Of a stretch of 64,000 nt of DNA, positions 24,235 to 36,677 are shown piece after piece (position 1 is the first letter of the stretch; each line of letters begins with the position of its first letter). The translations under genes and the position numbers were made by a program. The notes below the pieces were generated by a model. That model was not told the DNA's origin. It made no database searches and was given only the letters and a program-made list of their open reading frames with translations. The stretch is from Halichondria panicea. Its lineage: Eukaryota > Porifera > Demospongiae > Suberitida > Halichondriidae. Location: NCBI RefSeq assembly GCF_963675165.1, contig NC_087393.1, positions 4,513,202 to 4,577,201 on the forward strand, in the 5' to 3' direction.

Positions 24235-24799
24235 CACTGTTAAAAATGTGGTGCTATTGTAACACCCAAAAGTGGGGTAAAACCATTGTACCAAATATGG
24301 CACTCATATATGGAGTTATTACAGCACCAGATTTTAGTGTTATTAAAACACTCATTTTGGAGTTGTAACAGCATGAAAATGTGCTGTACTTGCACTTTCT
24401 TGGAGTTACTGCAACTCCAAACTGTGTGTAACTTTTACAACTACACCTACAATGGTGTTATTAAAGCACTGGGGATGGGTGCTGCTGTTACTATGTTACT
24501 ACAGGTACAGTTGTCATTGCATGCTATACTCTTCATGCAAAGCATAAAATATTGCATGCATGCTTATTGCACTTCTTGATAAGCTCATGCGCTTGACTTA
24601 AATGATGTATATAACATAATTATAGCATGTGTATAATGATATGCATCACGATAGCATACAATAAAAGTATAAAGATATGTATACCTATATAACCTCATAA
24701 AGTGTTTAATAACTACGACCACAATACACTTAGGCAGTTCGGGACCTTAAAAATAAAAAATAAAAGGGTGCCATGCTGACATGCACGTGGGTACTAAAA

Positions 24800-25770
24800 T
24801 GTCAAAAACATAGTTACTTGTACAAGAGTTTCATAGAATGAATCTACTTCATACACTTCTTTCTCTACGATGACGAAGTAGTTCATTGATCCAGATTCAA
24901 TAGCACTTTTTCTACCTTGAACGAACGTTGCATGTCATCCACCTGCATGTATATAATTATGATGGGATAAGGATGGGGCTCACAAAAACAGTAGGCAGTG
25001 ATATAAGTGATTAGGAGACAATTATTCAAATAAGCCGAAAGCCTAACACTTTAACATATCACCTTTTATTCTATCAAATATCCAGTGTGCATGCATTACT
25101 GTGTATAATTATATATGTATGATGACAGGGTTATTCTCGTTATAATAAGCATATACCCCCCCACACAGGATGAATTCAAGGGCAACAGAAGAATCTGTTC
25201 TCAAGTATCAAGTATTTGTAACAGTATATCAATTTAGCTGTTTATGCATTACATACGTGGAGCAGCAGCTTGACAAATATCATTTGTACTGCATCCTTCT
25301 TATTACAGTATCATCTTAAGAACTGAATAAAAAAAAATGTATGTTTGAAGATATGGGTTTCTATTTACCATTAGATTGTGACTGCACCAGTGACTGCATA
25401 GTCTTCGACCAGCTCCTGTAGCTTAACATTGTTCTCCTTTGTTTGAATTCTTTCCTCAAAAGTAAATCTATAGGTAAAAAATTCTATTACTACTGCGAAC
25501 ATTTACAGCTATATGCTTAAACACAATAATGATTAATAGTGGACTTACATAGACATAATCGGTCAGTGGTGGATAGAAGGTAAGTATATACGCACATCTG
25601 TAACTGCTGGTCGATCATAATTATCACTCCTGATATAGCACCTTTGTTACGCTTTGTTTTTGGACTATTCCTTTTAAAGAGCAGTGGTTTATCTTTGGAC
25701 AGATGTTGAATCTCAATTTGCGACGCATATTCTTTAACCTTGTTTAAAATAGCTCGACTCCATGAACCCT
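24800..25770 (-). other. Possible unrecognised exons inside the 3.7-kb element
   Basis: The minus strand from 25,768 begins after a CAG acceptor and codes SWSRAILNKVKEYASQIEIQ, then a basic stretch (KRNSPKTKRNK) and GVIIMIDQQLQM, with a strong GTAAGT donor near 25,550. Further coding-like pieces are at about 25,375-25,465 (IQTKENNVKLQELVEDYAV) and 24,830-24,905 (MNYFVIVEKEVYEVDSFYET). The phases could not be joined into one convincing frame. No family is recognised. It could be a captured host gene fragment or a remnant of the element's own gene. Confidence 0.3.
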
Positions 25771-25952
25771 GCATGAAAAGAGTACCTATAGCTCTTACGA
25801 TGCGATAATTTTGTAAGAAACAACCATTATCTTGTATTGTCATTGGAAATTAGTTTAACAATAATCGGAAGACAAAAATTATAATTATGATGATTTGTAT
25901 GCAAATGTAGATACGTGCGAAAAACCAGTCTGACAGGAAAGTGTTCCTAACG

Positions 25953-26589
25953 CTCAACATACATCTAACTGACGGACACGTGCCCACAAAGCCCAACATA
26001 TCAGACTGACGGACAAGTGCCCACAAAGCCCAACATATCAGACTGACGGACAGCTGCCCACAAAGCCCAACATATCAGACTGACGGTCAAGTGCCCACAA
26101 AGCCCAACATATCAGACTGACGGACAAGTGCCCACAAAGTCCAACATATCAGACTGACAGACAGCTGCCCACAAATCCCAACATATCAGACTGACGGACA
26201 GCTGCCCACAAAGCCCGACATATCAGACTGACAGACAAGTGCCCACAAAGCCCAGCATATCAGACTGACGGACAGCTGCCCACAAAGCCCAGCATATCAG
26301 ACTGACGGACAGCTGCCCACAAAGCCCAACATATCAAACTGACGGACAGCTGCCCACAAAGCCCAACATATCAGACTGACGGACAGCTGCCCACAAAGCC
26401 CAACATATCAGACTGACGGACAGCTGCCCACAAAGCCCAACATATCAGACTGACGGACAGCTGCCCACAAAGCCCAACATATCAGACTGACGGACAGCTG
26501 CCCACAAAGCCCAACATATCAGACTGACAGACAGCTGCCCACAAAGCCCAACATATCAGACTGACGGACAGCTGCCCACAAAGCCCAAC
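25953..26589. repeat. 37-base minisatellite, about 17 copies
   Basis: The unit starts GCCCAACATATCAGACTGAC and ends with GCCCACAAA. Variants alternate ACAAGTG and ACAGCTG in the middle. The first units are the most diverged and the last ones nearly identical. It lies wholly inside the TA-flanked transposon. Confidence 0.92.
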
Positions 26590-27910
26590 CAGAATTATTA
26601 TATAGTTACAATTATAGTAGTGAGTAGTAGACTTGCAGTCTGTCTATGTCAAGCTTTTTAGCACAACAATGGTTTTGCAGCAACTTACTCTATAGTTCCG
26701 AGTCAAAGCAGTGTGCCATCTTGCAGTGTAGTACATCTAGCAACTTAGTCCATGTAGTACCAGAGCAGCTAGAGTAGGCCCGGCGCCTTTGTACAGTTAA
26801 GGTGCACGCAGCTGTGTGCAGAGACTCTCATGCAGGCAGCTGTCTATCTCAAGGTTCACGTGAGATCAGTGCTGCACGTATTAGATCTACCACCCACGAT
26901 TTTGTTTTGTTTATGTAGTCTTGGCTACCCACCACGCATTTGAGTCTGTGCTCATCAATTAATTATGATCATATCATCAGTGTATGCCCTTGCATGGAAG
27001 AGGGGGGGTGGGAGCAGAGTAAGAGTTAAATTTGCAGGGCAACTGTATGAGTAGAAAGAACACACTATAAGCCAGCTACTTAGCTAAATACAGGATGTAT
27101 GATTTTTCAGACGATTGAATTGTTAATAATTATTGTTGAGCATTAATAATTAATTGTCCGTTAGCGTGACATGCACATAGTCTAGTCCTCAATAGATGTT
27201 GCAACTTCAAACACATAGTTACAGTAACTAATAATGATAACTGGTTCATCCGGCACATAAGTTATAAATACTGAATAGCTAAAATATTGCCGGTACACTT
27301 GAAAAGTGCACTAATTTTTTCTTGGAAAGTTCCTCACAGGCCGGGCCGATTGTTCCGTCATCAGTACAAGCTAGTGTGCTGCTTCACCCCTGTATACATA
27401 ATTACTCATGTGATTAGAATTTATAATAAGTATAATAAATAAGGTGACTATAATTATAATCTGCTCCTGCATGCATGCTTGAATACAAAGGTATAATAAT
27501 TATACCAGATTCAACTATTTTAATGGAACGGGTTTGTTACTATAATTATAAGCAACTATTTATTTACACATGCAACTACATGAATCATTATAGACTGGCC
27601 TTGATTTGCATGCAGGTGATTTATAGAGGTGCTTACATTGCACCATGTATAGTGCTACAATCACACAATTCTTATTTGAGTAACACCATCTGGTGTATAG
27701 TTACAGTAATATGATTTTAACAACTAGGTAAGTGCATGCACAACACTGTTTAAAGTGTTCCACAAGCACTTATAAGTGTATAATAGCACCCTTTATTGTT
27801 CTAGTAACACGTAGCAGTTACGACTGCACTCCTAGTGTTGTGATAGCACCATTAGGTGAGTGTTGGCATAGCACTTTGGGTGCTATTGTAACTACCCATT
27901 TTTAACAGTG

Positions 27911-28398
27911 TACCTTAGCATGCCTAGCCTCGTTCCCAGGCCTTCCTTTTTCTTGCTGCATCATAGCATCATAGATGTCGTATAGCGAGACGATATAAAT
28001 GTTTGTGGTTTTCGCTGATTAACCATTAGCCTCGATTCAAGGCCGATTAAAATACTTATTTTAATAGGCCTTGAATCGAGGCTTATTAAGCATGTACCAC
28101 AAACATTTATAATCCAGGATGACTTTATTACCATGCGCATTGCCGCTGCAAAATGTTTTTCCGCAAATATTTATACCCTCGAGCTCAAATAATACGGTAT
28201 CTCAACATAAATACAAAAACGAAAAGACGAAATGAGGCAGCAAAGAAAGACATGAGCGTATTTTTTCTATCTTATGAACGATTGTGATAAAAAACAGAAT
28301 TCATGAAAAACTCCAATGGGGGCCGGGTGTATTTTCCATTTTTACTTGAGTGTTCTAATACTGTTACAATAGCAAGATTGAGCTAGATTGATACTCAC
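27911..28398. other. Remainder of a type I intron after the transposon
   Basis: This continues the type I intron 2 block interrupted at 24,234. At about 28,024-28,085 it carries a small TAGCCTCGATTC...GAATCGAGGCT hairpin, the same insertion seen at 33,687. There are no exons. Confidence 0.6.
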
Positions 28399-28917
28399 TA
28401 ATTGATATTGAGATGATTGGTCCAAGGCTTGTAGACATGCTGAGGTCCCCTGCATTTCCCACTTCCAGTAAGCACTCATTTTGTAGGTTAGAGTTACCAG
28501 TCGTATACCATAGCTCTTCAGAAGTGAAGGTACTATCGAACTGCAGACCTCCGTCTTGGTTTCTGTTGTCTTCGAGATAATATCCAACCACATCTCCTGG
28601 TTGGAAACCAATCTGCTCACTGGGAAGTGGTGTTGCAGCAATGTAGCTGTCAGTTAGATCAGCAGGGGAAAAGGAATTTTCTCCAATTTTTATGTAACTT
28701 GCACTACTCTCACTCGTTGGTCTCCATATCTGGAACTTTATTGAGTATGCATTAGTATGACCATTGCCACCAGGCTCCACATACGCAGCCCAACCACCAA
28801 CTTTCCCACAGCACTGGAACTCGTAGCTTTTCATGATGGCTTGGATCGGATTCACACCAACTATAGAGTTCCAATTATATGGGTCCGAAAAGCTAGGTAG
28901 ACTGTCCGCTCCATCTA
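28399..28917 (-). pseudogene. R9a relic: type I ectodomain exon
   Basis: A 5'-truncated but open type I ectodomain exon (FQCCGKVGGW, FQIWRP, GENSFSP, PGDVVGYYLE, EELWYTTG, GPIIS) ends at a good donor at 28,399. It begins abruptly at about 28,917 within the DGADSLPSF segment, so its signal exon is lost. Its intron is interrupted by the 3.7-kb element and no further exons survive. Confidence 0.8.
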
Positions 28918-29645
28918 ATCCCGGTATTAGTTCTAGTGTTGGTGGACTGTGCCTGATAAGCTGAAAACAACTAGTATTAGCATAAATATGTTAATTCTTC
29001 CCATCTTGACAGTCCAGAGTCTTGGTCTCTTAATTACACACAATAAATTATTCTGGTGCATGTGAACTGTGTTTGTACTCTCGGTTTATTAGACATTCCA
29101 TTATTTGGTTGGAAATAAATTCTTTCGTTTTCAGAAACTTGACTAGTGAGCGTTGCGAATGTGATGTTGGAATTATCAGGTGTCACTGTTTCAGTTCGAG
29201 GACGATAACTTAAGAGGTTAGATCCAACTAGATCAAATTTTCCATCAAAATCTTGACTTGGCCTCCAAACTTGGTGATATAATAGGTGATATAATAGGTG
29301 GGTAAGCCTTAGACCAGCATCGACTTCGACAGTGACTAGAGCTCTCCATTCCGTGATTTGTCCATGGCACTCAAACTTGATCCCGGGAGTGATAACTTGT
29401 ATTCCATATAGAGTCCCGATATCCGGAGCTATCTCAGTGAGATCTGCACTCGGTTGGAGAGAGTCAACTGCTGGAAACCCAGTGCCACATTGAGGAACCA
29501 CTTCAGTTGTAGTTTGAGCTGCTACTGAGCAGGATATAGACACTATAGTATAATGTAGTACAGGATTGTGTTTATTTCAACTTACCTGACAAGCTGAAAA
29601 CAACTAGTATTAGCATAAACATGTTAATTCTTCCCGTCTTGACAG
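28918..29645 (-). pseudogene. R9b relic: scrambled type II gene
   Basis: Three type II pieces lie in shuffled order. At about 29,587-29,637 is a signal exon whose ATG is ACG. At 29,104-29,532 is an ectodomain exon (VVPQCGTGFPAVDSLQP to ERIYFQP) with a duplicated YHLL segment. At about 28,950-29,010 is a second signal exon fused to a later part of the ectodomain exon. Junctions at 29,103 and 28,918 join unrelated parts of the unit. It is non-functional. Confidence 0.8.
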
Positions 29646-30294
29646 TCCCCTGTATTGCCCACTTCCAACAAGTTGTCATTTTGTAGGTCAGAGTTACCAG
29701 TCGCATACCACAGCTCTTCAAGATTGAAGTTACTATCAAACTGCAGACCTCCATTATTGTCACCATCCTGCTCGAGATAGTATCCAACCACATCTCCTGG
29801 TTGAAAGTCAAGGTGCTCACTGGGAAGTGGTGTTGCCAATGTAGCTGTTAATAACAGTAACAGGGGCAAAGGAATTCTCTCCGATTTTTATATAACTTGC
29901 ACTATTCTCACTCGTTGGTCTCCATATCTGGAACTTTATGGAGTATGCAGTAGTATGACCATTGCCACCAGGCTCCACATACGCAGCCCAATCACCAACT
30001 CTCCCACAGCAGTGGAACTCGTAGCTTTTAATGATGACTTGTATCGGATTCACTTTAATTCGAGGGGCATTTCCTCCTGGGTCCGAAAAGCTAGGTAGAC
30101 TGTCCGCTCCATCAGAGTTAGCACGGACACAATCCTGAGCTGTACAACAATCATAAACAAAGCTATGAAATTATCTAGATAGCTAGTATACACTATAATA
30201 CATGACATTGTCATTGTGTACCTCTGTACATGCACTTACCTGTAACGTGACTAGCAATTAGTACCAGTGCTAGTGAAATAGTGATTAGTGCCAT
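29646..30294 (-). pseudogene. R9c relic: type I exons 1-2 truncated into R9b
   Basis: The signal exon (30240-30294, MALITISLALVLIASHVT) is intact. The ectodomain exon from 30,139 is open as far as GENSFAPV, where a 2-base loss near 29,836 shifts frame, then continues to VGNTGD and stops matching at about 29,646, where the R9b signal exon starts. The fusion looks like the product of unequal recombination between neighbours. Confidence 0.82.
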
Positions 30295-30491
30295 TTCTAG
30301 ATCTAGGTACGGTGCGTAGATAGACATCTATGTCTTTTTTTTAAGTGTTTCCTGATGACTAAACTTGATTGTGACCGTATTAGGTTGTATATTCCTGAAG
30401 TGTTTCTCTTATAATTGAAACCAAAAATATCCACAATCAAAACTAACACGTGTAAAAGCAAGCATATACAAAGTTCAGTTTCTTTATAGGC

Positions 30492-30787
30492 GGAATTTCC
30501 TTCGACATGTGTCCATCAATCAGTTGTAATCAGTAATCACAACATCGTAATACTGTAGTTCATACTTACCGCTTTACAATGAACCCCAATAAGTTTTCTA
30601 ATAGCAGCACTATTATGCAGCTTCACATTACACACCACTATAGATCATACAGTACCACACCGACCTTATCAGATTTACTCTCCGTATTTAGAGTTGAATG
30701 TTGATTTTTGCAACTAGCGTATAGTTGAGTGAACCTTGGACCCAGTTCCTGTAGTCCCACTTGTTTAGAATTCCTGAAAACATACCT
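30492..30787 (-). pseudogene. RPF1 3'-end fragment (exons 4-5), copy 2
   Basis: This has the same layout as the fragment at 10,722-11,024: an RPF1 exon-4-like block at about 30,672-30,787 and a last-exon block at about 30,485-30,520, upstream of a type I signal exon. It is frameshifted. Confidence 0.85.
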
Positions 30788-30867
30788 ACACAAGAACAAT
30801 AAAACTGTCCTCACAAACTATCACAACAGATCTACATGCATGAATGCACAAATTAACGACTAATTAC

Positions 30868-31029
30868 CCAGTGGAACATCAAGGTGCCACTTCGGCTGTA
30901 GTTTGAGCTGCTACTGACTGAGCAGCATACAAGACACTATTATTATATAGTACAGGATTGTGTTTATTTCAACTTACCTGATAAGCTGAAAACAATTGGT
31001 ATTAGCATAAACATGTTAATTCTTCCCAT
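30868..31029 (-). pseudogene. Orphan type II receptor 5' exons, copy 2
   Basis: An intact signal exon at 30,978-31,029 (MGRINMFMLIPIVFSLS) is followed by a stub of the ectodomain exon ending in a stop. It is the paralogue of 11,104-11,265. The sequence to 31,553 is the conserved type II 5' flank with no gene. Confidence 0.8.
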
Positions 31030-31553
31030 CTTGACAGTCCAGAGTCCTGGTCTCTTAATTACATACAATAAATTATTCTGGTGCTTGTGAACTGTGTTTG
31101 CATGTACTCTCGGTTTACTTTAAGCATCCCATTATTTTCTCAATTTAATGGTGCATGGGTAACCCGAAACTTATGCTGCATTTTCATTGATCCAAGAACC
31201 TTGCAACAATGCAATTAAGAGCAGACCATCCTTTTCATATAAAAGCCATGCAATATAATAATGTCGCCTATTGTGTGTTTATTGCCACTGTACACTTTTT
31301 AACCCATAAAACACATTTATTTACTATTATGGCTTCAAGCCAAACCTTATACAACAACAATCACAGCATGCAGCTGTTGTGAAAACTCGAAATCAGAAGC
31401 TTTTTGCATAAACTATAAGATACACTCTCTGAAAACATTCCATCGCAGGACCATACAAATTATTGCTGTAGTTTTACTCTACCATAGGCTATATAGACAT
31501 TATATGTGAAGTTTTGTGGAACTCTGAGAGGGTCACCCGTTAGGTTTTGTTCA

Positions 31554-34500
31554 TTACACAACATAGTCATAATATTCTTCAGCCTCAGTGTTAGCAGTGA
31601 CACTAGTGTATGCCTCATTCTCTGTGGTGGGTATTGAGGGGCCATTGTCAGAACTCGACTGTCTTACTCCAACGTAGGCTTCATTTCTTATCATTGGCAC
31701 TTCTGCTGTGACATATATAAATAGTATACATGTATATTTATAGTGCATATAGGTTTGAACATACCTCTTTGTCGTTTGTTTTCCCTCTTCTTTTTCACCA
31801 CACAAGCCAAAAGCATCACTGCAGTCAGTATGACCAACAGCACTAGTACTGCAACAGACACTGCGATTCCAGCAAACAGTCCCACGTTCACTTCTTGAGG
31901 TTGTGTTGTAGTAACTGCTGGTGTGACTTGAGGAGAGTTCATGGGAGAACTGCTTGGTTGTGGTAGACCAGTGGTTGTTATAGGTGCTGACACAGAGCTA
32001 GACTCAGCTTGAAGTCCGAAGTCACTACTAGAGAGTAATATTGTCATTCCAATATTGTCTAGAGTAGCACTGCTTGGTTGTGGTAGACCAATGGTGGTTA
32101 TAGGTGCTGACACAGAGCTAGACTCGGCTTGAAGTCCGAAGTCACTACTAGAGGGCAGTATTGTCTCAGAGGATATTCCAATCTTGCCTTGAGTAGCACT
32201 TACTGCTATGGTTGTTGGTTCTGTAATTATTGTGTACATGACGAAAATACATAATATTATACCTTCAGTCTGTTGTCTATTATGTAGTTTGTATAAGGTA
32301 ACAGGGCGTGTGCATGTCCTTTTTATTACACGGTCGTTTTATGCAATATATATACAAGCAACTAGTTCGCCCTCGTGCTTGTGCCTGTCTACTTCAGTCA
32401 TTATGCTATACACACAGAGGAGGTTCGACACGGTCAAAAGGTCATTAATGAATTAATCACTTGCTCTATGTTTCTAATGGAGATCCAACCGGATGCTGAT
32501 TCATCGATGTACCCCAGATCTCTCATCATTTTCTCTTGATTCTTGACAAAATAATAACAATCAATCCGATGTACCCCTCAGGTACATCAGTAGGAAGCAA
32601 GAAATTCTAGCTTAACCTTTTGAACTCTACACCACCCCAATTTTCACCAACACTTTGGAAACGCAAGAAAAATACAAGCATTAGCAGCCTTCAAAGACGT
32701 CGCTTAGACTATAATTATAAGCTTAGTTCTTTTACATCAAAAAAAGGTTCTTAAAAGTATTAATGTGCCTTCAAACGATTAAGTATAGTTTGCGTTATAT
32801 GTGTGTTAAGCATTGAATCCAAAGGTCAGGAGAATGCAATACGCTAGTGTCGTTATCCTTGAACTTTTGACCCTGTCGAACCTTCTCTGTATTACACATG
32901 CATAACTCACCATTAACAGTTAATGGGGTCACAGTGGCCACATAGGTGGGGTTTAGGACCATGGTCGAGGTGGAGGGACAGTCCACAGTGGTTGCTATAG
33001 TGATATTATGTACATTAATAAAACTATGCATGCAGCAATAACCTATCAGTTGGATATGTATACCATGCAGAAAGTAATGCTTGCATGGTTCTCGATGTTA
33101 TGTCTACGTAGTTCGGTTACTTGTTGCAGCCTTTTCATAAAAGTGCATAGCAAAACTTATCCATGAAGTGTTGCTACTCTACTTAGTAGTTAGCTCTGTA
33201 CTTAGAACGCTATAGCTATATATATATATATACAGATAAAATCAAATTGCACTGGAAGCCTTAACATCCTAGTGTATAGCTATATAACACCAACAAAATC
33301 AATCACTACCGCCCGCATCAATTATACTACGCATGCATGTGGCACAAAATAGTGTGTTAATGTATGCAAATATGACATAATGACAAAAGCTGCCCGCCCG
33401 CATGCAATTAGAGAAACTTCTGTACGAGAAACCAGAGTATCACTTGGAGTGGCCTTATATAGGTAGGAGGGAACAGCTGCAAGTTGACATACCAATACCA
33501 TGACAAGAGGCCCAAAAATGTGTTACCATGGCTATGACATCATCACATTGCATTATTTGGAACTGACTTCTACCTTAGCATGCCTAGCCTCGTTCCCAGG
33601 CCTTCCTTTTTCTTGCTGCATCATAGCATCATAGATGCCGTATAGCGGGACGATATAAATGTTTGTGGTTTTCGCTGATTAAGCATTAGCCTTGATTCAA
33701 GGGCGATTCAAAATACTTATTTTAATAGGCCTTGAATCGAGGCTTATTAAGCATGTACCGCAAACATTTATAATCCAGGATGACTTTATTACCATGCGTG
33801 CATGCCGCTGCAAAATGTTTTTCCGCGAATATTTATACCCTCGAGCTCGAATAATACGGTATCTCAACATAAATAGAAGGCAGCAAAAACGAAAAGACGA
33901 AATGAGGCAGCAAAGAAAGACATGAGCGTATTTTTTCTATATAGTTCTTATGAACGATTGTGACAAAGAACAGAAAAGGAAGAGCCTGTGTAGAGGCATG
34001 CATATACAGTAGAATCTCGCTATACCGGTATTCCGGTTCTCTGCAGTATGCCGCCTCGGTATACGGGCCATTCATTTGGTACGAATTAATTGCTAGCTAG
34101 ATGTTATTGCACAAAACTCGCCCTGAAATGCGGCCCTTTTGATGTGATCTGCCAGTATGCTATAAGACGAGAACTGACATCTATAGAATTCATGAAAAAC
34201 TCCAATGGGGGCCGGGTGTATATTTTACATTTTTACTTGAGTGTTCTGACAAAATAACATAGATTGATACTCACTAATTGATATTGAGATGATTGGTCCA
34301 AGGCTTGCAGATATGCTGAGGTCCCCTGCATTGCCCACTTCCAGTGAGTTGTCATTTTGTAGGTCAGAGTTACCAGTCGCATACCATAGCTCTTCAGAAG
34401 TGAACCCAGCATCAAACTGCAGACCTCCATTAGTGCCACCATCCTGCTGGAGATAATATCCAACCACATCTCCTGGTTGGAAGTCAAGTTGTTGGTTGGG

Positions 34501-34976
34501 AAGTGGTGTTGCAGCAATGTAGCTGTTAGTAAGAGTAGCAGGGAAAAAGGAATTCTCTCCAATTTTTATGTAACTTGCACTATTCTCACTCGTTGGTCTC
34601 CATATCTGGAACTTTATGGAGTATGCAGTAGTATGACTACCACCACCAGGCTCCACATACGCAGCCCACGCTCCAACTTTCCCACAGCAGTGGAACTCGT
34701 AGCTTTTAATGATGACTTGTATCGGATTCACACGAACTATAGAGTTCCAATTATTTGGGTCTAAGAAGCTAGGCAGACTGTCCGCTCCATCAGAGTTACC
34801 ACGGACACAATCCTGAGCTGTACAACAATCAAAACAAAGCTATGAAATTATCTCAGTACTATAGCTAGTATACACTATAATACATGACACTGTCATCATG
34901 CACCTCTGTACATGCACTTACCTGTAACGTGTCTAGCAATTAGTACCAGTGCTAATGAAATAGTGATTAGTGCCAT
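31554..34976 (-). CDS. R10: type I receptor with short tail (twin of R5)
   Basis: Five exons (34922-34976, 34275-34817, 32911-32994, 31765-32220, 31554-31705), phase 1, total 429 codons plus stop, the same lengths as R5. Seen differences from R5 are few: RHVT for NHVT at the end of the signal exon, VGAW for VGGW, NQQLDF for SQQLDF, and MTILLSSS for MTILPSSS in the stalk. The tail keeps NEAYVGV, NEAYTSV and EYYDYV. Both copies remain open, so neither has obviously decayed since duplication. Confidence 0.88.
33687..33745. mobile_element. 59-base Mutator-like micro-element
   Basis: The core is two facing TIRs (TAGCCTTGATTC and GAATCGAGGCTT) with little between, flanked by ATTAAGCAT on both sides, a 9-base duplication. 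It is intronic in R10. Matching insertions at about 13,916 and 28,024 are inherited through segmental duplication. Confidence 0.75.
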
Positions 34977-35028
34977 TTCTCTTGTAGCTACAACTTGTAG
35001 TCTAGCTGCGGTAGATATATAATAGTTA

Positions 35029-35335
35029 TAGACACTGTTTAGGAAGTTTATCCTGGTTTAGAAGCCCAAAGGGCTGGTGGTAGTATCCCGAGTCTAGTGA
35101 GGGTTCTACTAGCCCTGAGGGCTTCTAAATCATGTGGTAAACAGTGTCTAGATCATAGCAACTATTCAAGTCTCTAGCCAATCAGACTTGTCTAAACTTT
35201 GCTACATGATTGTCTAAGTGTTGTCTAAGTGAATTACAGGATTGTCTAAGTATAAGTATATACATGTTTTGGATAGAGCACTTCCTCTAACCATGCAATC
35301 AGATTGCAGTTTATGACAAACATGATCTAAGGTCT
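35029..35335. mobile_element. Hairpin MITE, TTAGACACTG family (copy 3)
   Basis: The hairpin at 35,029-35,150 and its companion block are upstream of R10 and match copy 2 upstream of R5. They are slightly shortened at the far end. Confidence 0.75.
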
Positions 35336-35489
35336 ATATAGACGTCTATTTAAAGTGTTTCCTGATGACCAGACTTTGTGGCCATATTAGGTTGCCTGAA
35401 GGGTTTCTCTTATAATTATACTGAACCACATACACAACGAACACATCAGGAAACAGCTTGTTTGACACTAATACTCTGTCTAATTTACC

Positions 35490-35850
35490 TGATGACTCCC
35501 GAGGAGAAAAGTCTTCCACTTCTCACCACACTGGAAGTAAAAAAATCAACTGGAGCTGATGGTATCTCGGCTCTAAATGCTAAAAAACACAGCACATTCT
35601 ATAGTACCCAGCTTCTCTGGTAAGGTTCCCAGAGACTGGAAGTTTGTTGAGTGATTCCAATTCCAAATTCTGGTAACAGAGAAAATCCTGCTAACTACGG
35701 ACCAATATCTATTCTGCCTGTCATCAGTGGAAAGCACATACGAGTGTCATGACAACCCACCTCCATGCAAACTCTCCCCTTGTCTACTCACCAATGGGGC
35801 TTCATTGCAAGGACAGCACAACTTCTTATCTATACGGTTATTGTTGTATG
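35490..35850 (+). pseudogene. Non-LTR reverse transcriptase relic, copy 2
   Basis: This is the paralogue of 15,690-16,050. An open stretch from 35,493 codes MTPEEKSLPLLTTLEVKKST then GADGIS, followed by shifted frames for NPANYGPIS-like and QWGF-like motifs. It is truncated before the catalytic region. Confidence 0.75.
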
Positions 35851-36677
35851 TGCTCTATTTCTAATAGAGTACCTGACAACACTATAGTAATTGCCTCTAG
35901 TGCTAGTGTAGATCATACAAACAGACATGATTAGTAAAAACAACCTTATAGCATGCTAATAGAATTATTGTATTGAAAGTCTTCTGTGGGAAATTATTTT
36001 CTTTTCTGTGCTGCATCTAAGTTGTAACTTGGAATATTTGAGCTTTGTTCCTTTTTAGCGATGGTACTGGCTGTACAGATAGGGCTTGCATGAGTATATG
36101 GTGCAGCATTTCTTGCAATTAGAGAGCTTGTTTTTTGCAGGTATATGGAGCTAATAAATAGCTTCAGACTAACTATAGTTCATTCGTATACAAGAGCAAC
36201 GTGATGAGTGTTCAGAACTTCTTCAGCATGAGTAAAACTTGGCAATGGCAAGCAATATTAAAATTGTTGCGATTTAAAAAGACAATGCTTTTGCCTGAGG
36301 CAGTAGCATTACTGCCTGACATCTCTTTAACTGCATGGGGGGGAAGGGGACGAAACATCGAGGCAAGCGTCCTAGCAATCGTGTGGGCCCAGTGAAATAT
36401 CTCTGCATGCCATGTCTTTGTGCAACTATACACATGCACTTGAAATCTCAAAAAGAGTAATAAAAACATTCAAAGCACTGTTGTTCATCAGCTGCACAGC
36501 AAAACTGTTGAATGTGCATCATGCATACTTTTGGTAAGTCATACAGAAATAGTTTACCGATAATTATAATGTGTACTGTCAAGCATTTGCCAGAGAATGT
36601 TATTATGCTACACAATTAACATAAGCCCTATGTAGCTAATGCTATAATCTTCATGCATGCAGACTTGGTTTTAGCAG
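35851..36677. other. Intergenic with RPF1 exon-3 fragment
   Basis: About 36,313-36,425 is an RPF1 exon 3 fragment matching that at 16,588. It lies some 250 bases beyond the 3' end of type II relic R11, the position seen for the other type II genes. The rest has no recognised content. Confidence 0.6.

Larger units (their letters stand above)
24235..27910. mobile_element. 3.7-kb DNA transposon with TA target duplication
   Basis: Ends are CACTGTTAAAAATG and CATTTTTAACAGTG, flanked by TA on both sides. The same site without the insert occurs at 13,799-13,800 and 33,571-33,572, which fixes both boundaries. Subterminal regions are full of short motifs such as GTGCTATTGTAAC and GTTATTAAA(A/G)CAC in both orientations. 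A TA duplication fits Tc1/mariner-like or related superfamilies; no DDE transposase is recognisable. A 37-base minisatellite lies inside, as do possible minus-strand exons at about 24,800-25,770. Confidence 0.82.

Noticed and set aside
24162-24579. Plus-strand frames at the left end of the 3.7-kb element.
   Set aside because: They lie in subterminal repeat motifs, have no splice signals and resemble no family.
25953-26589. Regular array of short repeats resembling a CRISPR.
   Set aside because: The 37-base units are contiguous with no unique spacers, and the genome is eukaryotic. It is a minisatellite.
33692-33925. Plus-strand frame and its minus-strand counterpart in the long intron of R10 (also in R5).
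   Set aside because: They cover decayed MITE sequence in an intron. The frames differ between the two duplicated copies.
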